Source of the DNA: an uncultured Latescibacterota bacterium
Lineage (GTDB): Bacteria > Latescibacterota > UBA2968
Assembly: GCA_951812755.1 (NCBI GenBank)
Contig: OX638329.1
Span: 6,466,188 to 6,530,187, forward strand
Length of the DNA: 64,000 nt
Reading direction: 5' to 3'
A program made the translations under genes and the position numbers. The notes beneath the pieces are model-generated. The model was not told the DNA's origin and did no database searches. It worked only from the letters and a program-made list of their open reading frames with translations. The number at the start of each line of letters is the position of its first letter. Position 1 is the stretch's first letter. Below, piece after piece: positions 34,033 to 42,225 of the stretch.

Positions 34033-34728
34033 ATGGCCAAATACGAAACCATCTCCAAACATCTCATCCAGACCTATCCCAAAGACTTCATCCGACTCAC
34101 ATTTGGACAGGACGATGTAGAAGTCCTGGACATACTCGACACAGAGCAATCCACGATTGAAACACAACATACCGATAGCCTCATCCGCGTTCATATCGCG
34201 GGCGAGGAGGCATTGATACACTACAAATCTCAAACCACTGACGATCCATCTATGCCACGCCGCATGGCGGGCTATATTATGCGTGCGATTGGGCAGCACG
34301 GTCTGCCGATTTATTCCAGCGTGATCTATTTACGGCGCAATGCGGGCCAGCGCGACCCGGGACGCTACATCCAGGAATGGCCCGGCTATGGTATTTTGGT
34401 AGAATACAGAGTGATTCGGCTCAGTGAGATAGAAGGACAGGACATTATTGATGGCGGACCTTCGGGCTTGTTTCCATTTGCCCCATTGATGAAACGTCCT
34501 GTTGAGATAGATGCAGAGACGTGGTTGCGTCAATGTGTTCACGCGACGAATGCGCTGCCAGTTGATAAATCAATAAAGATTGACTTTTTGGGTCGGTTGA
34601 TGATATTGAGTGGGTTAGAGTATGATCCAACGCTAATCAATCGTATTCTATCACAGGAGGGTCTTATGGACGCAATTATGCGCGAATCGTCGTTTGCGCA
34701 ATACATTAAGCAAGAAGGCATTGAGTAA
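34033..34728 (+). pseudogene. Rpn-family nuclease, copy 2, cut by TAA
   Basis: A 231-residue frame about 75-80% alike to copy 1 by eye through the nuclease core (DDVEVLDILDTE, IYSSVIYLRRNAGQ) and the internal start MDAIMRES (34666). It stops at GIE-TAA where the others have GIE-CAG/CAA, so a C-to-T change explains the stop. The frame beyond reads GGRQRAIEDLLKRH and then diverges. The nuclease core may still fold, but the C-terminal part is lost. Confidence 0.65.
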
Positions 34729-34998
34729 GGGGGTAGGCAACGCGCCATTGAAGATCTCCTTAAAAGACACTTATCCAACCAACCTGAAGAGAGATGCAGC
34801 CATGAAGGCCAGGACACTTAAAGATGAAATTTCCGCGTACAACAAATTGTGCGAAGAGGGCCTTGAGCTTGACCACTTGGGAGTAGTCACGATACCTTCC
34901 CAGATCTGAAACCTAAAAACGCTTGACTTTTTGAAGTGCCTTTCTATTTTTTGCACATGGCTAACTATTAAACGTAAGATAAGTGTAAAGGGATAGAT
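34729..34998 (+). other. Rpn tail remnant and a short unassigned frame
   Basis: After the TAA, the Rpn frame continues for about 10 recognisable codons and then becomes unrelated. A 35-codon frame (34801-34908, MKARTLKDEISAYNKLCEEG) follows, probably a gene fragment. At 34923-34950 TTGACT and TATTTT with a 16-base spacer could be the promoter of the next operon. Confidence 0.4.
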
Positions 34999-35529
34999 AT
35001 GGCTGCTGTAACTAATGTAAATGATCGCGTCAATTATTTACGGTCAGAAGTTTGGCAACGCATGTCTGATTGTATTAGAGTAGCCAGGTATTATGAGTAT
35101 CGCGCTGCTCAATATCGTAGATGGCACAATACCATTCGCTTTCTTCTGTACTTGTCTGCGACGAGTGGAATAGCCACATTTGTCGAAGAGGTGCTGCCCC
35201 CTTTTTATAGTATTATTTCCGGTGTCTTTCTCGCTATTTTTATTACTATTGATTTTGTAATGAACATGGGGAGAAAGGCCGACGCTGCACGTACTCTTAG
35301 TGCTGTGTGTGGGATATTGCAAACTGAATGGGAATCTCTGTGGTCTGACATAAATTTAGGACGTGTTACAAATGAAGAAGTGGATGTCAAAATGAAAGAA
35401 TTATCTCGATTTGAGTCACTTATGACACAGGCTGCGGATCTCTCAGAGACTGCGATTGATGATGAGATCAATAAAAAATGTCACTACGAAGTCATTGATT
35501 ATTTAAGGAGTCGGTATGGAGCAGAATAA
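34999..35529 (+). CDS. Two-TM SLATT-like membrane protein
   Basis: A 176-residue protein with an N-terminal helix (RVARYYEYRAAQYRRWHN), two adjacent membrane helices (TIRFLLYLSATSGIATFV and YSIISGVFLAIFITIDFVM) and a long helical tail. This two-TM-plus-helix layout is that of SLATT-type effectors, which are predicted to act as membrane pores in bacterial conflict systems. The resemblance is to architecture more than to sequence. The next gene overlaps its end by 14 bases. Confidence 0.5.
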   Translation: MAAVTNVNDRVNYLRSEVWQRMSDCIRVARYYEYRAAQYRRWHNTIRFLLYLSATSGIATFVEEVLPPFYSIISGVFLAIFITIDFVMNMGRKADAARTLSAVCGILQTEWESLWSDINLGRVTNEEVDVKMKELSRFESLMTQAADLSETAIDDEINKKCHYEVIDYLRSRYGAE

Positions 35530-35737
35530 CAAAACCAGAGTTGTTAGAGCCGTACAGCAACATAATGACGAACATCACAGGACGTTATCACGTCCGGCTC
35601 GTCCCATAAATGTGGCTCCGATACCATCTCCACCACCAATGCCATCCCCGTCACAAGATTCTCAACACGTTTCCGAACCGAGCGGTGGTGAAAATGGCAG
35701 TAATGAAAGCGCGGAGAAAGGCGATGATCGGAGGTAG
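35516..35737 (+). CDS. Small proline-rich, disordered protein
   Basis: The 73-residue product starts at ATG 35516, after AAGGAG. It has a basic N-terminus (TRVVRAVQQHNDEHHRT), a proline/serine middle (PIPSPPPMPSPSQDSQ) and an acidic tail. No family is recognised. It is translationally linked with the two-TM protein, so it may be its partner or regulator. Confidence 0.5.
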   Translation: MEQNNKTRVVRAVQQHNDEHHRTLSRPARPINVAPIPSPPPMPSPSQDSQHVSEPSGGENGSNESAEKGDDRR

Positions 35738-35808
35738 CTGTCGGATGTCTTGATTTAGGAGACTATAATGGCACATCTTCTATATAGAACTTTTTCGATG
35801 GGCCGCGC

Positions 35809-35873
35809 TCTTGCACGCGGCCTTTCCCTTTATCCATTTGATAACACAGCATTAAGGATTAACGTGCAACCAA
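35809..35873. repeat. Copy of the cassette-repeat start upstream of the ccm-linked gene
   Basis: CGCGGCCTTTCCCTTTATCC and GATAACACAGCATTAAGGAT resemble 31163-31225. Here the AAGGA within it serves as the ribosome site of the next gene, so this may be the original and the cassette copies derived. Confidence 0.5.
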
Positions 35874-36937
35874 TATTCCTCATCGCATTCCTCACACTCC
35901 TTATCTCCACCCCCACCTCCGCGCTCACGGGGCATGTCATCAATCGGACCCTCAACCGTCCCGAACCCGATATTGAAGTCTCTTATGTCCTCCATGAAAC
36001 TGGAAACATCACCGTAGTGCGCGACACCACAGATAGCAAAGGTCAATTCATCCTCGACGTCGCCTCAGACCCGGGCGCCGAACCACCGCCCATGCTATTT
36101 GCCCGATACAATGGCATTGACTACCCGGGCAACCCGGCACCAGCGGGCGACACCGTCGATATCCCCGTATTTGAAACCACGGAATCCGACACCGCCATAT
36201 CCCTATCTTCACACCACATCCTCCTCGACGCCCAGGGTGGCACAGCCACATACATTTTCATCGTACACAACCGCGGCAACCGCACCTACCTCACGGGCGG
36301 CGACCACGGTCACGGCCTGGAAATACCCCTGCCCGACGGCGTAACCGACATACTTCGCGCACCGCAAGGCGTACACCTGCATGAAACATTACTCGTTGAC
36401 CCGCGCCCTATCATCCCCGGAAATAGCCAGACCTTCTTCACATTTTCCATACCCCCGTCCAACCGCATCGCACAACGCATCACCTATCCCACCACGAGCA
36501 TGGACTTGCTCGTTCAACCGACCGACACGCCCGTCTCCACAACAGTACTTCAAGACCTCGGGGACGTGACATTGGGCACGAATGTCTTTCGGCGCTTTGG
36601 CGCAGAACAACTCGCGCCCGGCACACAGATCGACATCAAACTCTCATCGACCGAAACCGCATCCAATTTACAAACCCCAATACTGAATAACAGCCTTTCA
36701 GCACATGCATGGATCGCTGCTGCCAGTGCGATCGTAATCGCAACCCTCGTCATCTACATGCGCTCTCTCAAAACAACCCCCAATCGGCGCACAATCCTGC
36801 TCGAACAAATCGCCGACCTCGACGAGCGATATGAAAGCGGTAATCTCTCAGAAGACGATTACAAAAACAGGCGCAATGCCCTCAAAGCCGAAGTCATTGA
36901 TCTATCAACTTCTGAGAAACGTACGGGCGGGTTTTAA
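35864..36937 (+). CDS. Membrane-anchored exported protein linked to the ccm genes
   Basis: Start GTG 35864 is chosen because AAGGA is five bases upstream and a signal peptide follows at once (QPIFLIAFLTLLISTPTSAL). An earlier ATG (35768) would run through repeat DNA. The 357-residue product has a carboxypeptidase-regulatory-like beta domain (LTGHVINRTLNRPEPDIEVS), a beta-rich region, a membrane helix (AWIAAASAIVIATLVIYM) and a short cytoplasmic tail (LDERYESGNLSEDDYKNR) resembling the CcmI-like gene at 26352. It precedes ccmA by 15 bases. Confidence 0.65.
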   Translation: MQPIFLIAFLTLLISTPTSALTGHVINRTLNRPEPDIEVSYVLHETGNITVVRDTTDSKGQFILDVASDPGAEPPPMLFARYNGIDYPGNPAPAGDTVDIPVFETTESDTAISLSSHHILLDAQGGTATYIFIVHNRGNRTYLTGGDHGHGLEIPLPDGVTDILRAPQGVHLHETLLVDPRPIIPGNSQTFFTFSIPPSNRIAQRITYPTTSMDLLVQPTDTPVSTTVLQDLGDVTLGTNVFRRFGAEQLAPGTQIDIKLSSTETASNLQTPILNNSLSAHAWIAAASAIVIATLVIYMRSLKTTPNRRTILLEQIADLDERYESGNLSEDDYKNRRNALKAEVIDLSTSEKRTGGF

Positions 36938-36952
36938 ACCCGCCCCAACATA

Positions 36953-37663
36953 ATGAACACATCGGCCATCATCATACAGAATACAACCCGCCGCTTTGGT
37001 CATATAACGGCCCTGCAAAACATAAACCTCACCGTACCAACGGGATGTATTTTTGCACTCTTTGGCCCAAACGGAGCGGGCAAAACAACCCTGTTGCGCC
37101 TCATCGCCACACTGGCAAAACCGTCATCGGGCGACATCTGGGTCAGCGATATAAACACCCGGCGCAATCCGCATGAAATACGCAAAAACATCGGATTCAT
37201 CTCGCATCAAACCATGCTTTACGACGACCTCATGGCGCGGGAAAATCTCACATTTTACGGACGCATGTACGGCCTTCAAAACCTCAATACCCGCATTGAA
37301 GAAGTCCTCCTCGCCGTTGGCCTGAAAGACCGCCAGCGCGACCGGATACAGAAATTCTCCCGGGGCATGAAACAGCGACTGGCCATTGCCCGGGCCATCT
37401 TGCACCACCCATCGATCCTCTTGCTCGACGAACCCTTCACCGGTCTCGACACATCGGCTCAATCGGTATTATCCAATATGATCACCACCCTCAAAGCAGA
37501 AGGACGCACCATCTTCCTGGTCACACACGACCTCGCGCGGGGCCTCGCGCTCGCAGACCGCTTTGGCATCCTCTTTCAGGGCCAATTAGTACACGAAGCA
37601 TCGACAAAAGACATCGGTGAATCCGAATTGCAAACACTCTACGAAAACAAAACCACCCACTAA
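36953..37663 (+). CDS. ccmA: Heme-exporter ABC ATPase CcmA
   Basis: A 236-residue ABC ATPase: Walker A G38-PNGAGKTT, signature FSRGMKQRLAIARA, Walker B ILLLDEPF and H-loop LVTHD. With CcmB and CcmC it releases holo-CcmE from the heme-loading complex. The context (ccmB and ccmC directly downstream) settles the identity. Confidence 0.9.
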   Translation: MNTSAIIIQNTTRRFGHITALQNINLTVPTGCIFALFGPNGAGKTTLLRLIATLAKPSSGDIWVSDINTRRNPHEIRKNIGFISHQTMLYDDLMARENLTFYGRMYGLQNLNTRIEEVLLAVGLKDRQRDRIQKFSRGMKQRLAIARAILHHPSILLLDEPFTGLDTSAQSVLSNMITTLKAEGRTIFLVTHDLARGLALADRFGILFQGQLVHEASTKDIGESELQTLYENKTTH

Positions 37664-37665
37664 AA

Positions 37666-38337
37666 ATGCCCCTTTTCTTTACACAAACCCTCGCCATTCT
37701 CCATAAAGATCTCAAAACCGAATGGCGCACCAGAGAACGCCTCAGCGCCATGGCCTTCTTCGCTCTTCTGGTCGTCATCATCTTCAATTTTATATATGAA
37801 CCCGGATCGCCAATCATAAAAACAGTAGCCCCCGGCATCTTCTGGATAGCCACAGCTTTTGCAGGGCTGCTGGGCCTCAGCCGATCTTATGCCATCGAAA
37901 CACAAAACGACTGCCTGATGGGATTGCGCCTCACACCCGTGGATCCGGGTGCGATCTTTTTGGGCAAAATGCTGGGCAACACCCTCACCATGCTCATACT
38001 CCAGGTACTCATCTTGCCCATCCTCGTCATCTTCCTCAACCTGCAAATCGCAGAGGCACTCCCGCGTCTAATCCTGCCCATCTTATTGGGCACCCTCGGT
38101 TTTGCAGCGATCGGCACCCTCTTCTCTGCGATGTCGCTCAACACCCGATTGCGAGAAGCCTTCTTGCCATTGCTCACACTGCCCATTTTCATCCCGGCAC
38201 TTCTCGCAGCCATTGAATCCTTTCGCGCTGTTCTTACAGGCGCAGAAATCACAGACTGGCTCGTCCTCAGCGGTGCTTTTGTCGCGCTCTACATCGCTGC
38301 CTGCCTGCTCTTATTTGAATATGTACTGGAGGATTGA
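37666..38337 (+). CDS. ccmB: Heme-exporter permease CcmB
   Basis: The 223-residue protein has six predicted membrane helices and starts KDLKTEWRTRERLSAM, a typical CcmB opening. GLLGLSRSYAIETQNDCLMG and LRLTPVDPGAIFLGK are family segments. It begins two bases after ccmA and is its membrane partner. Confidence 0.88.
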   Translation: MPLFFTQTLAILHKDLKTEWRTRERLSAMAFFALLVVIIFNFIYEPGSPIIKTVAPGIFWIATAFAGLLGLSRSYAIETQNDCLMGLRLTPVDPGAIFLGKMLGNTLTMLILQVLILPILVIFLNLQIAEALPRLILPILLGTLGFAAIGTLFSAMSLNTRLREAFLPLLTLPIFIPALLAAIESFRAVLTGAEITDWLVLSGAFVALYIAACLLLFEYVLED

Positions 38338-38339
38338 AC

Positions 38340-39017
38340 ATGCCCCAACGACCCTACATCCCTCCGTTTGTCTTCGGCATTCTCGCGCTCATCTGCCTAT
38401 CTATCGCGCCCTATCTGGTATTCGTCTATGCCGGAATAGAAAAAGAAATGGGACTGGCACAAAAAATTTTTTACTACCACGTCCCATCTGCTTTCTCAAT
38501 GTTCCTGGGCAGCTTTCTCTGCTTCGTCTTTAGCATCTTCTACCTGTGGAAACGCGACAAAAACTGCGACCTGTGGGCCGCGTGTTCAGCCGAAGTGAGC
38601 TTGCTCTTTGGCACCCTGGTCTTGATCACAGGTGCGATCTGGGCAAAACCCATCTGGGGCGCGTGGTGGGTCTGGGATGCACAACTCACACTCACACTCA
38701 TACTCTGGCTCATTCTCGCGGCGTATCACATGTTGCGCACCTACATCGAAGATCCGGTTCAAAGTGCGCGCTTTCGCGCAGTTCTCGGCATTATCGGCTT
38801 CCTCAACGTACCCTTCATCCACTACGCCACCAAACTGTGGCGCACGCACCATCCCGAAGTGGTTCGCGGCGAAGAAATCAGCCTGCCGCCCGACATGAAA
38901 ATGGCTTTCTTCTTTTGTGTCATCACCTTCTTCGCGCTCTTTTTTGCGCTGCTCTTCAAACGCGTATCACTCGCAAAAGCGCGGGACGAACTCGAATCGC
39001 TCAAAACCGAAATATAA
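38340..39017 (+). CDS. ccmC: Heme-handling protein CcmC
   Basis: A 225-residue polytopic protein with the WWD motif (IWGAWWVWDAQLTLTL) and the flanking histidines (FYYHVPSAF, NVPFIHYATKLWRTHHP). CcmC transfers heme to CcmE outside the membrane. ATG 38340 has GAGGATT upstream. A TTG six bases earlier overlaps the ccmB stop and is less likely. Confidence 0.92.
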   Translation: MPQRPYIPPFVFGILALICLSIAPYLVFVYAGIEKEMGLAQKIFYYHVPSAFSMFLGSFLCFVFSIFYLWKRDKNCDLWAACSAEVSLLFGTLVLITGAIWAKPIWGAWWVWDAQLTLTLILWLILAAYHMLRTYIEDPVQSARFRAVLGIIGFLNVPFIHYATKLWRTHHPEVVRGEEISLPPDMKMAFFFCVITFFALFFALLFKRVSLAKARDELESLKTEI

Positions 39018-39036
39018 CTTTTTCCCGGAGGCATTT

Positions 39037-39186
39037 ATGCAACACCTCGAATACATGACCGCGGCGTACATCATAATATGGGCCGCCATTCTACTCTACT
39101 TCTTGAGCCTGTCCAAACGCGAAAAAGCAATCTGGGAAGAACTGCGCGAACTGCGCGCCACCATCACCAAAAACAACACCCCATAG
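39037..39186 (+). CDS. ccmD: CcmD-like small membrane protein
   Basis: A 49-residue protein too short for many gene callers: MQHLEYMTAAYIIIWAAIL then a basic stretch (SLSKREKAIWEELRELRA). One membrane helix followed by a charged helix is the CcmD layout, which stabilises the CcmABC-CcmE complex. CGGAGG precedes the ATG. It lies between ccmC and the methyltransferase gene. Confidence 0.72.
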   Translation: MQHLEYMTAAYIIIWAAILLYFLSLSKREKAIWEELRELRATITKNNTP

Positions 39187-39189
39187 CCC

Positions 39190-39960
39190 ATGGCCATCAA
39201 AAACGCCAAAAAAATACTAAACCTGAAACGCCGCAAAATGCGTCAGGCAGAACAAAAATACCTCATAGAGGGCATTCGTCTCTGCGAAGAAGCACTCAAA
39301 AGCAGTGACACCCTCGAACAACTCATCTTCTGCCGCGAAAGCATCGCCCGCAACACGCGCCTCGAAAACCTCTACCAGGCGACTCTCGCACAACGCATCC
39401 CCATCCAGCAAACCGACTGGCGCGCCTTCAAACACATGTCAGACACAGACACACCGCAAGGCGTCCTCGGCGTGGTATCAATGCCGACCTATGATCGCAA
39501 AACCGTCCTCAACACCCATGGTCCCTTCCTCATACTCGACCGCATCTCTGACCCCGGCAACCTGGGCGTAATCATGCGAACAGCCGAAGCCGCCGGATGC
39601 AAAGGCATATTCCTCACCCGCGGATCCGTCGAAGTCTATAACCCCAAAGTCGTGCGCGCCACCATGGGCGCCATCTTTCGCATACCCGCCTTCCCCCTCC
39701 AGGACGGACCCGCCCTGTTACACCAGCTTCGCCAGCGCAACATTCAAATCATCGCAGCACACACCAGCGGCATATCCTTCCACAAACTCCAAACCAAACG
39801 CCCCGTTGCCCTCCTCCTCGGCAACGAAGCCTTTGGCATCGATTCCGCTCTCCTCGCCCTGTCCGATCACACCGTCACCATACCCATGGCCGCCCCGGTC
39901 GAATCGATCAACATCGCAGTCGCAAGCGGCATCCTGCTCTTTAATCTCTCACATAAATAA
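39190..39960 (+). CDS. TrmH/SpoU-family RNA 2'-O-methyltransferase
   Basis: The 256-residue product has an N-terminal substrate-binding domain (KYLIEGIRLCEEAL) and the knotted SPOUT domain with the three family motifs: ILDRISDPGNLGVIMRTA, LLLGNEAFGID and IPMAAPVESINIAVASG. It methylates a ribose in rRNA or tRNA. The exact target is not readable. It starts four bases after ccmD and ends before a terminator. Confidence 0.88.
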   Translation: MAIKNAKKILNLKRRKMRQAEQKYLIEGIRLCEEALKSSDTLEQLIFCRESIARNTRLENLYQATLAQRIPIQQTDWRAFKHMSDTDTPQGVLGVVSMPTYDRKTVLNTHGPFLILDRISDPGNLGVIMRTAEAAGCKGIFLTRGSVEVYNPKVVRATMGAIFRIPAFPLQDGPALLHQLRQRNIQIIAAHTSGISFHKLQTKRPVALLLGNEAFGIDSALLALSDHTVTIPMAAPVESINIAVASGILLFNLSHK

Positions 39961-39961
39961 A

Positions 39962-39992
39962 AAACCCACCCGCTATCCTCGCGAGTGGGTTT
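39962..39992 (+). terminator. Terminator after the methyltransferase gene
   Basis: AACCCAC..CGC and GCG..GTGGGTT pair around TATCCTC, followed by TTCTG. It separates two convergent genes. Confidence 0.65.
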
Positions 39993-40012
39993 CTGCGATC
40001 CTCATCATCCCA

Positions 40013-41050
40013 TCAATCAAATTCCGAAAGATTGACCGTGCGCCCCTCCGACGCCGAAAGATCCGCAGCAAAATTGACGCGGTGGGTCTCAAAAGCAATA
40101 TCAAAATTCGTGCGCGGCATCGGCTCATTCGCATTGATACCATCCACAAAAGCCTGGAACTGCGGCTCATAGGGATGATCTGCCACATCGCCAGAGTCAA
40201 TCAGCGATGTCTCGAGCGTACTCCACCTCTCTTTGCTCATGCCGTGCAACTTGTGCGAATAGATCCGATTGTCCAGCAAGCTGCCTTCGGAACCCACGAG
40301 GTGAATATGAAAATAATAGGGCTGCAAGCAATCGACACACGAAGTCACCTTTGCCGCATTGCCATTGGCAAATTTGAGAAGAGAAACCGTGGTCGTATCG
40401 TATTCATACGGTTCAAAAATATCGGACCTCGATCTCGTAGCCAGACTGGTCACTTCCTCGACATCGCCATCCATAAAGAACAGACACGCATCCAGCGCGT
40501 GACACCCTGCGGTGAGCAAACTCGACCCGGCAAAATCCTTCTTCACATTCCATTCAAATTGACCATACCAGGGACCAATGCCGTGGTAGTAATCAACCTC
40601 GCCATAGTGCAATTCGCCGAGCAACCCCTCGTCAATAATCGAGCGGATCATAGAAAAGTGCGCGCTAAAGCGACATTCAAAACAAACACATGATTGCACA
40701 CCGGCTGCGACAATCGCATCGCGCACCCGTTTGAGATCCTCATAAGACAGACAAATCGGTTTTTCGATAAGCAGGTGCTTGCCCGCCTCGGCAGCCGCAA
40801 CCGCCTGATCGGCGTGAAATTTGTGTGGCGTACAAATATCGATGATATGAATATCGGGATCTGCGATCATATCATCGTAATTCTTATACGCCTTCAAAGG
40901 CGTGCCGTACTGTGCCGCAAGATCATCCTCGTTGTGATCCCGGCGAGAACATATCGCCGTAACATTTGCACCGTTGACCGCCTTAAAAGTATCAATATGC
41001 GCCCCAGCTACCCAGCCGAGTCCAACAATGCCGACATTGAGATCGCTCAT
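40013..41050 (-). CDS. Gfo/Idh/MocA-family oxidoreductase
   Basis: A 345-residue NAD(P)-dependent dehydrogenase. The Rossmann start is [35 protein letters not shown] and LIEKP are the conserved dinucleotide and catalytic lysine regions. The C-terminal domain includes [14 protein letters not shown] with the usual active-site His. The substrate is probably a sugar or inositol derivative. It stands alone, with family B repeat DNA upstream. Confidence 0.88.
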   Translation of the reverse strand: MSDLNVGIVGLGWVAGAHIDTFKAVNGANVTAICSRRDHNEDDLAAQYGTPLKAYKNYDDMIADPDIHIIDICTPHKFHADQAVAAAEAGKHLLIEKPICLSYEDLKRVRDAIVAAGVQSCVCFECRFSAHFSMIRSIIDEGLLGELHYGEVDYYHGIGPWYGQFEWNVKKDFAGSSLLTAGCHALDACLFFMDGDVEEVTSLATRSRSDIFEPYEYDTTTVSLLKFANGNAAKVTSCVDCLQPYYFHIHLVGSEGSLLDNRIYSHKLHGMSKERWSTLETSLIDSGDVADHPYEPQFQAFVDGINANEPMPRTNFDIAFETHRVNFAADLSASEGRTVNLSEFD

Positions 41051-41132
41051 GAAAGCCTCCGTGATTAAAATTTAGGTGTTAAATGGTTTTTCAAATAAGT
41101 TTGTTTATTAACTTAAGCCAGAAGATTTTGGT

Positions 41133-41166
41133 TGTCATTGCGGCATGATTTTAGCCGCAATCCACG
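41133..41166. repeat. Family B palindromic repeat, copy 3 (reverse orientation)
   Basis: GTCATTGCGGCATGATTTTA then GCCGCAATCCACG is the family B element on the opposite strand. The remaining bases of 41051-41244 show no gene. Confidence 0.6.
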
Positions 41167-41244
41167 TCTTAGACCCTGAAAAAAACCTCTGATTTGAGGG
41201 CATCATGCTTTTTGCTCATGTACTTTGAAAAAATAAAAAATAGA

Positions 41245-41664
41245 TCAAGATTCTAACGTTTTACCAGGAAAATACGGACGGATCATTTCGCGTACTTTTT
41301 TTGCAAGTGCGACTGCTGATTTTGCGTCGCAGCGATCAATAGGTTCCCATTCGCCGGGATAACGACTGACCGTTGCATAATCAGTGAGCAGACGTTGTTC
41401 TTCAACAGATAATGGGATCTGAATACCTTCTGGAAGTTGGTGAATGAGATTTTCGATATCGTGGGTTCGAGCAAACGGGATTGCGCGTAGCGTCAAAAAA
41501 GCCTTGATATATTTTTCTACGACTTGCTGAGCGTGAAAACAGACGGTACTGAAAGGACAATTCTCCGTCATAGTCAGTGTATGCTCTGCATTTCTGAAAT
41601 CTTCTTCGGCGTAGAATATCCATTCTTTAACCAGCACCATAGTTTCAGGCGAGGGTTTTTTCAT
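41245..41664 (-). CDS. HEPN-domain protein of a HEPN-MNT module
   Basis: A 139-residue all-helical protein with the HEPN pattern: EWIFYAEEDFRNAEHTL, STVCFHAQQVVEKYIKAFL and FARTHDIENLIHQL, then SRYPGEWEP. HEPN proteins of this class act as ribonuclease toxins silenced by their nucleotidyltransferase partner. The gene overlaps the MNT gene by 20 bases. Confidence 0.8.
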   Translation of the reverse strand: MKKPSPETMVLVKEWIFYAEEDFRNAEHTLTMTENCPFSTVCFHAQQVVEKYIKAFLTLRAIPFARTHDIENLIHQLPEGIQIPLSVEEQRLLTDYATVSRYPGEWEPIDRCDAKSAVALAKKVREMIRPYFPGKTLES

Positions 41665-41962
41665 ACAATATTTTGCCTTCTTTAAGGGCGGGATATAATA
41701 CTGTGCCTACAGTGTTCCCGAATTTTGCAACCTCTTCGGGCGAGGCAACAATAATATCCTTTGGTACATGGATATCGTGAAGGGCTATGCCTATCGCGAC
41801 GCGCTCCTTGCGTTTAGAGCCTTCGATTTTTTTGATTACCAAAAGATCAATATCACTGTCCGGGACAGCGGTCCCCCGTGCATGAGAACCAAAAAGAACG
41901 ATCTTGATGGGATTAAATTGTTCGATAATTCTGCGCGTCATTTCCCGAATAGCTGTTTCCAT
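41645..41962 (-). CDS. Minimal nucleotidyltransferase (MNT) antitoxin
   Basis: The 105-residue product has the pol-beta-like signature G25-S26-H-A-R-G followed by D37-I-D39-L, the metal-binding acid pair. MNT antitoxins modify their HEPN toxins with AMP. The catalytic residues are intact. It lies directly upstream of the HEPN gene on the same strand. Confidence 0.82.
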   Translation of the reverse strand: METAIREMTRRIIEQFNPIKIVLFGSHARGTAVPDSDIDLLVIKKIEGSKRKERVAIGIALHDIHVPKDIIVASPEEVAKFGNTVGTVLYPALKEGKILYEKTLA

Positions 41963-41977
41963 AACCGCATCCTTGCA

Positions 41978-42160
41978 TTAGGGTTTGGGAATGGATTTAC
42001 CCAATTCGCTATAGGCTTGTATCATTTCGTTAAGAGCATCTTGTAATAGTTCTGTGCATTCTTGTATTGTCGCCCCTTCCGTCACCACTTCTGGCCAATC
42101 CAAAAGCTGCCCCATGTAACCCGACGGAATTGGCGTGTAGCAAGCGTTGTATTCTGTCAT
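41978..42160 (-). CDS. HicB-like antitoxin, solitary
   Basis: From ATG 42160 the 60-residue protein reads MTEYNACYTPIPSGYMGQLL, then DWPEVVTEGATIQECTELL, the HicB core. An ATG at 42205 would add 15 residues encoded by a palindrome and is less likely. No HicA gene is adjacent, so it is an orphan or regulates something else. Confidence 0.62.
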   Translation of the reverse strand: MTEYNACYTPIPSGYMGQLLDWPEVVTEGATIQECTELLQDALNEMIQAYSELGKSIPKP

Positions 42161-42177
42161 TTTTATCGCCTGAATTT

Positions 42178-42203
42178 GAGCCGGAGTTTTTTTACCCCGG
42201 CTC
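42178..42203. other. Palindrome between the SelW-like and HicB-like genes
   Basis: GAGCCGG pairs with CCGGCTC around a loop with seven T residues on the plus strand. There is no clear T tail on either side, so attenuation or termination is only possible. Confidence 0.4.
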
Positions 42204-42225
42204 ATTTATTTCCAGCATTTCCGAT

